Positions 25,051 through 33,832 of a DNA stretch of 55,720 nt are shown piece after piece (within the stretch, counting starts at the first letter, position 1; each line of letters begins with the position of its first letter). This stretch comes from a candidate division KSB1 bacterium. GTDB taxonomy: Bacteria > Zhuqueibacterota > Zhuqueibacteria > Residuimicrobiales > Krinioviventaceae. The stretch lies in assembly GCA_034505495.1 (NCBI GenBank), contig JAPDQV010000022.1:1-55720 (forward strand), given 5' to 3'. The translations under genes were made by a program, and so were the position numbers. A model generated the notes under the pieces. It worked only from the letters and a program-made list of their open reading frames with translations. It did no database searches and was not told where the DNA came from.

Positions 25051-27444
25051 TCATTTGATAAGTAACAGCTTTTGACGTAACACCTCCCGCCTGCCTTCGG
25101 CAAACGACAAGGCAATTTGAGCGAAATAGATGCCGGTGGGCATGCCTTCGGCATCCCATACCCAAACCTGCCTGTTGTTCGAGCAGCGGGTCACAGCCGA
25201 CTGATAGACAAGCCGGCCGCGCGCATCCGAAATGTTCAGTTGGGCAACGGCCGGTTTAGCTAAAAAGGCAACGAGCGAAACCGATGTATTGAAAGGATTG
25301 GGAGCGGCAAGCAGCGAAGCCGAGTGCGTTATTGAATATGAGCGGACGGCTGCAGGTTCTTGTTCCGGTTCGACTGAGCTTGTAAAGACGTTGAAATCGT
25401 CGAGAAGCACGCCGATACTTCCGGAGAAGGCATCGGAGACGAAACGAAAGCGGAACCAAGCCTTTTGCGCTCCGCATGTGAGCAGATCGACGAAATCGAT
25501 CATCCGTCGACGCCAAGGCGGCTGCATTCCCGAGAGAATGTCGACGGACCGCCAATGCAGGCTGTCGCTGCTGATCTCAACCACACAATAGTCCCCGTCT
25601 TCGGTAAAGACGCGCGCCCAATAGGTGACGATCAATGTATCGACATCCTGTAAAACGAAACCAGGGGAAAAAGTGAGCACCGCATTCATATTTTCCGGAT
25701 AAGGATAAACGCCGCCGTTGATGTGGGCGGCACCGCTGCCTTTGTGTCCGTTCAGTTTAGAGGTAACGGCCCAGCCGCCGCGGAAATCCCAAAAGCCGGT
25801 TTCGGCCTCGAAATCATCGAGCAAATGGGTTGCCTGCACGTCGCAGCTCAGTGTGTCGTTAAAGCGATTCAGATCTTTTTCCAAGCCGGACAAAAAGACC
25901 AAGAGCTGCATCGGGGTCACTTTGACGGGACGAAAGGGTTTGAACCGGAATGCAAGTTCACCGGATAGCGCAGGCAGAGACAGATTGAGAGTATCGCTGT
26001 AAAGAAACGCGTTTTCAGCGGCAATTTGACAAACGAGCGAAATTCGATCGACTGCATTGAGGCCGATGTTTTCGACGACAACGCCAAAAGGCACCGAGGA
26101 AAGAAGCGGAAACCCCGACGGCGGCGTTTCGGTTTTCACGAGCCGGACATCCCATTCCGGCGGCAAAACATTCAAACGGCAATGTACCTGAAGGCTGCTG
26201 CCTGAATTACCGGAAATGAAAATCAGGCGCTCATAGCTTCCGGCCGGAACTGCCCTGGCGTTAAAAACGACGCGCACAGCGGCGGAGGAGCCGGCGCTCA
26301 GTGTGCCTGCGCCGTTGACGATGGTCAGCCAGTCGGCAAGCGAATCGGCGCTTAGACTGCTCTCCATGCAATAATACTGCATCGGCGCAGATCCGATGTT
26401 CCGCAGGATAAAGCTCAGCGTATCGGTTCGGCCGTATTCGATCGACGATTCGAGCTCCATCGTCGAGGCGGTCAGTTGTCCGGAAGATACTTCATCCCAA
26501 ATGCACCATACCGCTTCTCCGAAATGGACTTGTCCCCAACGAATGCGAAAATAACCCGATTCGCCCCAATTTTTTCCCCAGCTGTTTTTGGCTATCCAGC
26601 AGCGTTCATCATCGTTCCAGCCGACAATGAGCACCGCATGCCAGCCTTCGGAAGCGCCGTAGACGTGCTCATAGATGCCGCGCTTGTAAGCGTAAAAATC
26701 GGCAAAAACCTCAAAGGCGGCCGAAACGGGATGATAGAGCAGCGCGGTTTTGATGTTTTCGATTTGCGCTTCGCCATAGGTCACGTAGCCCCAATCGGGA
26801 ATAGTTACGGTCTGGAGATGCCAAAGCGCTTCTGCGGCGGCGCACGGAACAGTCGATTTAGCGGCATACGGCAGGCTTTTTTCAGGCGGCACGCCCACGT
26901 CGCGAATGAAATGAAGGGCAAGATCGACTCGACCGCCGTTTTCGCAGTCACCGGCGCCGCTGCAGGAAAGCAAGATCTGTTCCGATAGATCGAGAGTTGA
27001 ATCGGCCGTCTGCCTGCGGATGTTCCACCAGGATTCGACCTGCGCCACGGCGGAAAAGGCCCAACAACTGCCGCAGGCGCCCTGATCGCGCACCGGCGTC
27101 ACCCAATTGCCGCCTGCATCACGCCAGTCGAAACGGGAGGGCAGTGGGCCCAATTGAGGTAAAGACAACAGAGCAGGGGCTGTACCTTTGAGTGGTGAAT
27201 CGGTCAGTCCTAAACGACGCCTGCGTTCTTCACCCGAAAGCTCCGTCAGTTCGTTCGAAGAGGCGCTCCATGCGGCGCCCTGCTCACGAATTGCCCGCTC
27301 CACCGCCGCTATGTCCACCGTCGCAGCGCCGAACAGCGAGGAGGAGAAAAAAATCGTAAGAAGCAGAATAGCCTTAGCCCAATCCTTTTGCTTAAAAAGG
27401 TAATGATCTACCGGGCAACCAAAGGCGTAACGAGACAGGCTCAA
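25051..27444 (-). CDS. Secreted papain-like cysteine protease (C1A) with sorting domain, paralog 2
   Basis: The start is a TTG at 27444, supported by GAGGG seven bases upstream, by the promoter at 27474-27502, and by the absence of any in-frame ATG before the signal segment (about residues 23-41). The 797-residue product has a short pro-region (AIREQGAAW), then C1A residues Q121 and C127 (DQGACGSCW), H269 (GWHAVLIVGW) and N287 (KNSWGKNWG). It shares the whole plan of paralog 1 but is about 170 residues shorter between protease and jelly-roll-like domain. The C-terminus has APNPFN and tail QKLLLIK. It is the promoter-proximal gene of the operon and probably a duplication partner of paralog 1. 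Confidence 0.92.
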   Translation of the reverse strand: MSLSRYAFGCPVDHYLFKQKDWAKAILLLTIFFSSSLFGAATVDIAAVERAIREQGAAWSASSNELTELSGEERRRRLGLTDSPLKGTAPALLSLPQLGPLPSRFDWRDAGGNWVTPVRDQGACGSCWAFSAVAQVESWWNIRRQTADSTLDLSEQILLSCSGAGDCENGGRVDLALHFIRDVGVPPEKSLPYAAKSTVPCAAAEALWHLQTVTIPDWGYVTYGEAQIENIKTALLYHPVSAAFEVFADFYAYKRGIYEHVYGASEGWHAVLIVGWNDDERCWIAKNSWGKNWGESGYFRIRWGQVHFGEAVWCIWDEVSSGQLTASTMELESSIEYGRTDTLSFILRNIGSAPMQYYCMESSLSADSLADWLTIVNGAGTLSAGSSAAVRVVFNARAVPAGSYERLIFISGNSGSSLQVHCRLNVLPPEWDVRLVKTETPPSGFPLLSSVPFGVVVENIGLNAVDRISLVCQIAAENAFLYSDTLNLSLPALSGELAFRFKPFRPVKVTPMQLLVFLSGLEKDLNRFNDTLSCDVQATHLLDDFEAETGFWDFRGGWAVTSKLNGHKGSGAAHINGGVYPYPENMNAVLTFSPGFVLQDVDTLIVTYWARVFTEDGDYCVVEISSDSLHWRSVDILSGMQPPWRRRMIDFVDLLTCGAQKAWFRFRFVSDAFSGSIGVLLDDFNVFTSSVEPEQEPAAVRSYSITHSASLLAAPNPFNTSVSLVAFLAKPAVAQLNISDARGRLVYQSAVTRCSNNRQVWVWDAEGMPTGIYFAQIALSFAEGRREVLRQKLLLIK

Positions 27445-27473
27445 AGAAGCACCCTCTGCCGAACACTTTACTC

Positions 27474-27502
27474 AATATAAGAGCGCAACGGATAAAATTC
27501 AA
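27474..27502 (-). promoter_or_regulatory. Promoter of the three-protease operon
   Basis: On the minus strand TTGAAT (27502-27497) and TATATT (27479-27474) are separated by 17 bases. Predicted transcription start near 27467 leaves a short leader that contains the GAGGG ribosome site for the TTG start at 27444. Confidence 0.7.
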
Positions 27503-27529
27503 GCCGTCAATCCGCAACTTTTCCGTCTT

Positions 27530-27558
27530 TTGAATGCCAATTTTTCTTAAATTATCGT
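27530..27558 (+). promoter_or_regulatory. Promoter of the asparaginase-like gene
   Basis: TTGAAT (27530-27535) and TATCGT (27553-27558) are 17 bases apart. The predicted start near 27565 lies downstream of an in-frame GTG at 27557, which favours the ATG at 27581 as the translation start. Confidence 0.55.
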
Positions 27559-27580
27559 GTCAAACACATGGGACGGAACT

Positions 27581-28090
27581 ATGAAAGTAATCATCATAAC
27601 CACCGGCGGCACGATCGAAAAGACGTATGATGAAGAGGAGGGAACGCTGACCAATCGCGGCTCCCAGCTGCAGCGCATGCTCAAACGGCTGCGATTGCCT
27701 TACACTCAGATCCACCATATCGATCTCTTGTGGAAAGACTCACTCGAGATGACCGATCACGACCGTCAGATCATCTGCAACACCGTCACCAACTTTTTGC
27801 CGGAAAAGTCACCCGTGCTCATCCTCCACGGCACCGACACCATGGAACTCACCGCTCAGTATCTATACGACCGTCTCATGCCTATCCCCATTCCCCTGAT
27901 TCTCACCGGCGCCATGAAACCGTTCGGATTCGAAGATTCCGATGCACTGCAGAATTTCGTCGAGGCGCTCTTTGCCTGTCGATTGGCGCCTCCGGGTATT
28001 TATATCTCTTTCCATAACATGCTGCATCCGATGCCCGGAGTGCGCAAAGACCGTCTGCGCAAGACGTTTATCAGCGACGCCTGTCGTTAA
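27581..28090 (+). CDS. Short asparaginase-like protein (N-terminal domain only)
   Basis: The 169-residue protein has the type I/II L-asparaginase N-terminal motifs TGGTIEK (about 8-14) and ILHGTDTM (about 81-88), plus GAMKPFG (110-116). Full-length asparaginases have about 330 residues with a C-terminal domain that helps form the dimeric active site; here the frame stops cleanly after the N-terminal domain, at FISDACR. Standalone N-terminal-domain proteins exist in databases, so this may be a real short subfamily rather than a truncation. Whether it hydrolyses asparagine is unknown. Its stop overlaps the stop of the convergent GNAT gene by four bases. Confidence 0.85.
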   Translation: MKVIIITTGGTIEKTYDEEEGTLTNRGSQLQRMLKRLRLPYTQIHHIDLLWKDSLEMTDHDRQIICNTVTNFLPEKSPVLILHGTDTMELTAQYLYDRLMPIPIPLILTGAMKPFGFEDSDALQNFVEALFACRLAPPGIYISFHNMLHPMPGVRKDRLRKTFISDACR

Positions 28091-28584
28091 ACTTTCTGTT
28101 CAATGGAATTATTTTCTTCCGCTAATAGGCGGATCTGCTCCTCTTCCAGACGATGCAGCCGCCATTCGGGGTGCGCTTGGGCTCCGATCGAGCGAAAGAA
28201 TCGTTGCGCCGGTTCATTCCAATCCAGAACCGCCCATTCCATGCGGCCGCAGTCGTGGGCTCTCGCTATAGTCGCCAAAGCCGCCATCAGCGCCCGACCG
28301 ACGCCGGAGCGGCGATACTCCGGCAGGACGAAAAGATCCTCCACATAGAGCGTCGGCCGGCCTAAAAAAGTCGAAAAAGTAAAGAAATAAAAAGCCATTC
28401 CGATTGCCTGACCCTCCCTTTCAGCCAGCAAAGCGTGAAAATAGGGTAGATCGCCGAAACCGAAACGCAGCAACCGCGCTTCCGTCGCTTCGACCTGATG
28501 CGCCAAGTTTTCATATTCCGCCAAGTTGCGAATAAAGCGGAGAATCGTCGTGATGTCCTTTGCTTCTGCTTTTCGGATGTGCAT
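28087..28584 (-). CDS. GNAT-family N-acetyltransferase, diamine/thialysine acetyltransferase-like
   Basis: The 165-residue protein starts MHIRKAEAKD from the ATG at 28584 with GGGA upstream; an in-frame upstream start has no better support. The acetyl-CoA loop is LPEYRRSGVGRALM. The segments FFTFSTFLGRP, LYVEDLFV and CGRMEWAVLDWNEPA closely follow the spermidine/thialysine acetyltransferase (SAT-like) subfamily, which acetylates polyamines or thialysine with acetyl-CoA. Substrate remains inferred. It is divergent from the Ig-like lipoprotein gene. Confidence 0.9.
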   Translation of the reverse strand: MHIRKAEAKDITTILRFIRNLAEYENLAHQVEATEARLLRFGFGDLPYFHALLAEREGQAIGMAFYFFTFSTFLGRPTLYVEDLFVLPEYRRSGVGRALMAALATIARAHDCGRMEWAVLDWNEPAQRFFRSIGAQAHPEWRLHRLEEEQIRLLAEENNSIEQKV

Positions 28585-28630
28585 GGTTCCCTTTCCCAAA
28601 ACTTGTCCTCCAGCCAAGCCGATAAACTCC

Positions 28631-28659
28631 TTGAAATTCGACGGGCGAATGGCTATTTT
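28631..28659 (+). promoter_or_regulatory. Promoter of the Ig-like lipoprotein gene, implying a leaderless mRNA
   Basis: TTGAAA (28631-28636) and TATTTT (28654-28659) are 17 bases apart. Expected transcription start (about 28666) is only three bases before the ATG at 28669, and no ribosome site precedes that ATG. Confidence 0.65.
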
Positions 28660-28668
28660 GCAAACGCC

Positions 28669-30351
28669 ATGAAAAAGGTAATTGTCATTTTTCTCATTGC
28701 GCTCGCGCTTTGCACATGTGCAAACCAGGGTTTTCCTCCCGGCGGACCCGAGGATAAAACGCCGCCGCGCGTGATTGCTTCCTTTCCGCCCAAAGATTCG
28801 ACCGGCGTTTCACGTACAACAAAGGTGCAAATATTGTTCAGCGAACCGGTCCTGCCGTTTACCGTGGAAAAGGCGCTGTTCATTACGCCGTTTGTCGGCG
28901 AGCGCCTCAAACTGAAATGGCATCGCGATCGACAGTTGACGATCCAGTTCAGCGACTCGCTGCTGCCGAACCGCACTTACGTCGTCACCATCGGCGCGGG
29001 CGCCAAGGACCGCCGCAATAATATGATGAAAGAATCCTTTACACTAGCCTTTTCTACCGGCGAACACCTCGATCGCGGTCAAATCAGCGGTAGACTTTAC
29101 GGCACCGATTTGGGCGGTGCGCAGGTTTGGGCTTACGATCTGTCCCTCACGCCAAACCCCGATCCCTCCCGCCATACGCCGCTCTACGCCACGCAAACCG
29201 GTGAGGAGGGTCTCTTTTGCCTTCCCTACATGGCATTCGGACGTTACCGTCTCTTTGCCGTCAAAGACCGCAATCTCAACAACCGCTACGATCCTGAATT
29301 CGATCTCATCGGCGTCGCCCATCGCGACGTTCAACTCGATTCCGTAAGCCGGATCGATTCTCCGCTGACCTTTCGTCTTGCCCAGCGCGACACCACGCGG
29401 CCGCGCCTCGACGCCGTCACAGTACCCGATCGACAACACGTCATCCTGCGCTTCAGCGAACCCGTTCGCGCGGAAGCCGCCCGCAGCGACAATTTTCTGA
29501 TTGTAACCGGATCAGACACCCTTGCCGTTTTCGATGCCTCTTTTGATCCGCAGAACGCTGCTCTCTTACAGCTGACGACTGCGCCGCAGGAGTCAGGGCT
29601 TTATTATCAGCTGCAGATCAAAGAGATAAAAGATCAAAGCGGATTGACCATGGCCGCGCCGTCTTTGCCCGTCACTTTTTCCGGCTCGGCTCTGCCGGAC
29701 ACCGTCCGGCCGCGCTGCGTCGCCATGTCGCCGCGCGACAGCTCCCGTGCCGTGCCGATCAATTCGCCCATCGAAGTCTTTTTCTCCGAGACCATGGCGG
29801 AAGAACCTTTGACACGACTTTTTCACCTGGCCGATTCGAGCGGCAATCCTGTCAGCGGCAGTCTCGCTTTTCCTGCCGGTAACCGCCTTGTCTTCACCCC
29901 GCATCGACCATTGAGGGGTAAAATGCGCTACATGGTCAGCCTGCCGGCCGATTCGATCATGGATCTTGCCGGCAATCCGTTGGCCGATTCGCTTTTCCTC
30001 AAGCACTTTACCACCCTCAATCCCGACACCCTCTCCGCGATCGCCGGCGCCGTATCAGACGCCGACACTTCTGCCCGCGGACCGCTTTTTCTCAAAGCTG
30101 TGTCGGTCGGCGAGAAAGAGCCGCGTGCCTATGAACTCTGCCTTCCGGCTCCCGCCGGATTCGAATTTCGCGACCTGATGCCGGGCAGATACATTATCGA
30201 ACTGTTTCGGGATGAGGACGGAAACGGCGAGTTTACGTTCGGAACACCCTATCCATTCCAGCCTGCGGAACGCTTTTTTGTCTATCCCGATACGATCGAA
30301 ATCCGCTCGCGCTGGCCGAGCGACGGCGAATCGATTGTCCTCCCCCGCTGA
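28669..30351 (+). CDS. Ig-like domain (SbsA/Big_5) lipoprotein
   Basis: The 560-residue protein begins MKKVIVIFLIALALCTCANQ, a lipoprotein-type signal with cysteines at 15 and 17 as possible lipidation sites. It then shows GGPEDKTPPRV followed by SFPPKDSTGVSRTTKVQILFSEPV, the hallmark opening of SbsA-like Ig domains common in FCB genomes, with a second copy at about residues 345-450 (MSPRDSSRAVPINSPIEVFFSE) and a carboxypeptidase-regulatory-like segment between. The role is unknown; relatives are cell-surface proteins. The frame is open upstream to 28498, overlapping the GNAT gene, but only this start gives a signal peptide. Confidence 0.88.
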   Translation: MKKVIVIFLIALALCTCANQGFPPGGPEDKTPPRVIASFPPKDSTGVSRTTKVQILFSEPVLPFTVEKALFITPFVGERLKLKWHRDRQLTIQFSDSLLPNRTYVVTIGAGAKDRRNNMMKESFTLAFSTGEHLDRGQISGRLYGTDLGGAQVWAYDLSLTPNPDPSRHTPLYATQTGEEGLFCLPYMAFGRYRLFAVKDRNLNNRYDPEFDLIGVAHRDVQLDSVSRIDSPLTFRLAQRDTTRPRLDAVTVPDRQHVILRFSEPVRAEAARSDNFLIVTGSDTLAVFDASFDPQNAALLQLTTAPQESGLYYQLQIKEIKDQSGLTMAAPSLPVTFSGSALPDTVRPRCVAMSPRDSSRAVPINSPIEVFFSETMAEEPLTRLFHLADSSGNPVSGSLAFPAGNRLVFTPHRPLRGKMRYMVSLPADSIMDLAGNPLADSLFLKHFTTLNPDTLSAIAGAVSDADTSARGPLFLKAVSVGEKEPRAYELCLPAPAGFEFRDLMPGRYIIELFRDEDGNGEFTFGTPYPFQPAERFFVYPDTIEIRSRWPSDGESIVLPR

Positions 30352-30383
30352 CCTGCCTGCAATGATGTTTGTCCGTCAATGAA

Positions 30384-30411
30384 AAAGCCCGAATCACTTG
30401 ATTCGGGCTTT
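30384..30411. terminator. Bidirectional terminator between the Ig-like and clpC genes
   Basis: A perfect 12-base stem AAAGCCCGAATC/GATTCGGGCTTT with loop ACTT lies between two convergent genes, with T-rich ends on both strands. Confidence 0.85.
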
Positions 30412-30415
30412 AGCG

Positions 30416-32899
30416 TCAGCTCTTTAACACCTCCTCGTGGGGGGAAGCGTGCGGCTCGTCGAGCGGATTTCCAAGGTCGAAAACCAGCTCGTCGTTTTGA
30501 GCGCGGATGGTGATCGATGCTCCGTCCGAAAAGACGCCGCGGAGCAGCTGCTCGGCCAAAGGATCTTCGACGTACCGCTGAATTGTTCGCTTGAGCGGCC
30601 GCGCGCCGTACACGGGATCAAAGCCGCGGTCGGCAATAAACTCCTTGGCGCCTTTGGTCAGCCTGATCTTGATGTTGCGATTGGCCACCCTCTGCAGCAT
30701 CTCCTGTACGGTAATGTCGATGATGCGCACCATATCCTGACGGCTCAGCGGCCGGAACACCACCAGCTCGTCGACACGGTTGATGAACTCGGGATTAAAA
30801 GTATGCTTGACCTCTTCGATAATCCGATCGCGCATTTTTTCGTAATTCGATTCCTCATCGTCCTTAGCAAAGCCCATGCCGCCGCCTTTGCTCACTTGAC
30901 GTGCGCCCAGGTTTGAAGTCATGATAAGAACCGTGTTTTTGAAATCGATCTTGCGGCCGAGGCTGTCGGTGATATGGCCTTCGTCCAAGATCTGCAATAG
31001 GATGTTGAACACATCGGGATGCGCTTTTTCGATTTCATCGAACAAAACGACCGAGTAGGGATGACGCCGCACCCGTTCCGTCAGCTGGCCGCCTTCCTCG
31101 TAACCAATGTATCCCGGAGGCGCGCCGGTCAGACGCGATACCGAAAACTTTTCCATGTACTCGGACATGTCGATGCGAATCAGCGCATTGTCGTCGTTGA
31201 ACAGATAGCGGGCCAGCTCCTTAGCCAGGTAGGTCTTGCCGACGCCGGTCGGGCCGAGGAAAATAAACGAACCAATCGGCCGATTGGGATCCTTCAATCC
31301 GGCCCGCGTTCTGCGAATCGCCCGGCATAATAAGTCGATCACATTGTCCTGACCGACGACCCGCTTTTTCAGCTCTTCCGCCATGTTGAGCAGTTTGTCG
31401 GATTCGCTCTGCGCTACGCGCGTCACCGGTATTTTGGTCATCATCGACACAACCTCGGCGACGTCGTCGGCGGTGGCCACAGCCCAGTGCTCTTCCTGCT
31501 CGGCGTTCCAGCGCTGCTTGGCGCGCTCGAGCTCCTGTACTAGCTGCTTCTCCAAATCGCGCAGCTTGGCGGCCTTTTCGAAATTCTGCTTTCGCACCAC
31601 CGCTTCCTTTTCCGCCCGTACCTTTTTAATCTCTTCTTCGATGGCGGCAATCTCTTTCGGTACAACAATGTTGGCTAAATGGACGCGGGCGCCGGTCTCG
31701 TCCAACACGTCGATCGCCTTGTCGGGTTGAAAGCGATCTGTGATGTAACGGTCGGAAAGATTGACGATTTCGCGGATGGCGTCTTCGGTAAAGCGCACGC
31801 GGTGGTGAGCCTCATAACGGCTCTGCAGGCCCTTGATGATGGCATAGGTCTCTTCCAAAGAGGGCGGATCGACCATCACCTTTTGGAAACGCCGTTCGAG
31901 AGCGCCGTCCTTTTCGATGTATTGACGGTATTCATCCAGCGTAGTGGCGCCGATGCACTGCAGTTCGCCTCGCGCCAGTGCCGGTTTGAACATATTGGAG
32001 GCGTCGAGAGAACCCGAGGCGCCGCCTGCGCCGACGATGGTGTGCAGCTCGTCGATGAATAAAATGACGTCGCGCTGCTTGACCAGCTCGTTCATGATCG
32101 CCTTCATCCGTTCCTCGAACTGGCCGCGATACTTGGTACCCGCGACAATGGCGCCGAGATCGAGCGTGACGACCCGCTTGTTGAACAGAACGCGCGGCAC
32201 CTTCTTCTCGACGATGCGCAGCGCCAACCCTTCGGCGATGGCGGTTTTGCCGACGCCCGGTTCGCCGATGAGAACCGGGTTGTTCTTTTTTCGCCGGCTG
32301 AGGATTTGCGCCACACGCTGGATTTCCGCATCACGGCCGATGATCGGATCGAGCTTGCCCTCGCGCGCCATGGCCGTTAGGTCGCGGCCGAAATGATCGA
32401 GCGCCGGCGTCGGCGACTTGCCGCTGCTGCTTTCGGAACTTGTTCCAGTTGATTGCGAAGAAGAACTCTCGAGATTCTTGGTCAACTCGGCGGCAACCGC
32501 TTCATAGGTCACGCCGAAGCTGGTGAGAATCTGCGACGCCAACCCTTCGCGCTCTTTAACCAAAGCCAATAGCAGGTGTTCTGTGCCGATAATATCCGAC
32601 TTGTAGCGCTCGGCTTCCATATAGGCGCTCTTTAGGATCTTTTCCGCCCGCTTGGTAAAAGGAATGTTGCCGAGCGTCATGGTCTCGCCGGACACACGGC
32701 CCGCATCTTCAACCGCCTGCTTGATCTCATCCAGATCACATCCCAGCGACAACAATATTTCGATCGCCATCCCTTCGCCTTCGCGAATGAGACCCAGCAA
32801 AAGATGCTCGGTGCCGATATAATCGTGACCCAGCCGCAGTGCTTCGTCCCTTGCGAACTGAATCACCATCTGCACTCTGCTGGAAAAATTATTCTTCAT
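30416..32899 (-). CDS. clpC: ATP-dependent Clp protease ATP-binding subunit ClpC
   Basis: The 827-residue Hsp100 unfoldase has two N-terminal Clp repeats ([15 protein letters not shown] and [15 protein letters not shown]), a first AAA+ module with GEPGVGKTA, a UVR-type motif in the middle region ([15 protein letters not shown]), and a second AAA+ module with [10 protein letters not shown] loop with MGF (in [10 protein letters not shown]) fits the hydrophobic-G-F/L tripeptide that docks to ClpP, whose gene is at 2490-3056. It belongs to the ClpC rather than ClpA or ClpB type by its UVR segment and short middle domain. It stands alone: the promoter region is the 183 bases up to lolD. Confidence 0.96.
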   Translation of the reverse strand: MKNNFSSRVQMVIQFARDEALRLGHDYIGTEHLLLGLIREGEGMAIEILLSLGCDLDEIKQAVEDAGRVSGETMTLGNIPFTKRAEKILKSAYMEAERYKSDIIGTEHLLLALVKEREGLASQILTSFGVTYEAVAAELTKNLESSSSQSTGTSSESSSGKSPTPALDHFGRDLTAMAREGKLDPIIGRDAEIQRVAQILSRRKKNNPVLIGEPGVGKTAIAEGLALRIVEKKVPRVLFNKRVVTLDLGAIVAGTKYRGQFEERMKAIMNELVKQRDVILFIDELHTIVGAGGASGSLDASNMFKPALARGELQCIGATTLDEYRQYIEKDGALERRFQKVMVDPPSLEETYAIIKGLQSRYEAHHRVRFTEDAIREIVNLSDRYITDRFQPDKAIDVLDETGARVHLANIVVPKEIAAIEEEIKKVRAEKEAVVRKQNFEKAAKLRDLEKQLVQELERAKQRWNAEQEEHWAVATADDVAEVVSMMTKIPVTRVAQSESDKLLNMAEELKKRVVGQDNVIDLLCRAIRRTRAGLKDPNRPIGSFIFLGPTGVGKTYLAKELARYLFNDDNALIRIDMSEYMEKFSVSRLTGAPPGYIGYEEGGQLTERVRRHPYSVVLFDEIEKAHPDVFNILLQILDEGHITDSLGRKIDFKNTVLIMTSNLGARQVSKGGGMGFAKDDEESNYEKMRDRIIEEVKHTFNPEFINRVDELVVFRPLSRQDMVRIIDITVQEMLQRVANRNIKIRLTKGAKEFIADRGFDPVYGARPLKRTIQRYVEDPLAEQLLRGVFSDGASITIRAQNDELVFDLGNPLDEPHASPHEEVLKS

Positions 32900-33082
32900 G
32901 TATGCTCCTAGAACCGCTTCTTCCTCTCTAACACATGAAAAGCGCTCAAGTTTCCCTTTTCTTTTTCGGTACTACTTGGCGGTGACACTCTGTTCAAAAA
33001 AAAGACACTCGCAAAGTTTCATTGACCGCTTGTTTCTACTAAATAATATAGGGTTAGAAAACAGCGATCGCAAGGTCTTCTT

Positions 33083-33832
33083 TTAATTTTCAATTTTCGT
33101 GCCGGCAGAAACGGAGATACGGCGGATTTTGCCGTCATAGAGTTCGATGATGCGGTCTGCCCGTTCAGCCAGGTCGCGGTTGTGTGTGACGAGGATCAGC
33201 GTTTGCCGCAGACCGCGACTGAGTCGCCACAAAAGCGCATGAAGGGCTTCCGCCGCCTCTGCATCAAGATTGCCGGAAGGCTCGTCCGCCAGCAGCAGTC
33301 GCGGCCGATTGATCAGCGCCCGCGCCACTGCCGCCCGCTGCTGTTCCCCGCCCGACAGCTCGTTGGGCCGATGATGCGCACGCTCTTCCAAGCCGACGGC
33401 GCGCAGCAATTTCATCGCCTCCTCCGTCAGCTCTTCTTTCGGTCTTCCCGCGATCATCCCGGGCATCATCACGTTTTCCAGCGCGGAAAACTCGGGCAAT
33501 AGATGATGCGCCTGAAAGACAAAGCCGGAGGTCTGATTGCGCAATTTGGCCAGCTTTTGATCGTCAAACTGATAGACATCATGTCCGTCGATTTCGACGC
33601 TGCCGGCGGTAGGGCGATCGAGCATGCCGATGATATGTAACAGTGTGCTTTTCCCCACTCCCGACGGACCGACCACGGCGATGATCTCACCCTCGCTGAC
33701 CTCGAAACTGATGCCCTTGAGCACGCGCAGCTCGCCGTTCGGCATCGGGTAGCTTTTTTGCAAATCCGTGACCCGCAAAATAACCGGCGCCGATTTTTGC
33801 CGGCTTACAGAAAACTCTGCCGAATTACTCAT
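33083..33832 (-). CDS. lolD: Lipoprotein-releasing system ATP-binding protein LolD
   Basis: The 249-residue ABC ATPase has Walker A GPSGVGKST, signature LSGGEQQR, Walker B LLLADEPSGNLD and H-loop VTHN. The MacB/LolD-type sequence and its position, overlapping the end of a LolC/E permease by eight bases, identify it as the energy component that extracts lipoproteins from the inner membrane. A weakly conserved N-terminal extension of about 16 residues precedes the first beta strand. It is the last gene of the prfB operon. Confidence 0.93.
   Translation of the reverse strand: MSNSAEFSVSRQKSAPVILRVTDLQKSYPMPNGELRVLKGISFEVSEGEIIAVVGPSGVGKSTLLHIIGMLDRPTAGSVEIDGHDVYQFDDQKLAKLRNQTSGFVFQAHHLLPEFSALENVMMPGMIAGRPKEELTEEAMKLLRAVGLEERAHHRPNELSGGEQQRAAVARALINRPRLLLADEPSGNLDAEAAEALHALLWRLSRGLRQTLILVTHNRDLAERADRIIELYDGKIRRISVSAGTKIEN

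Noticed and set aside
25044..25154. Extension of C1A paralog 1 upstream of 25043
   Set aside because: It overlaps the end of paralog 2, has no ribosome site and would bury the signal peptide.
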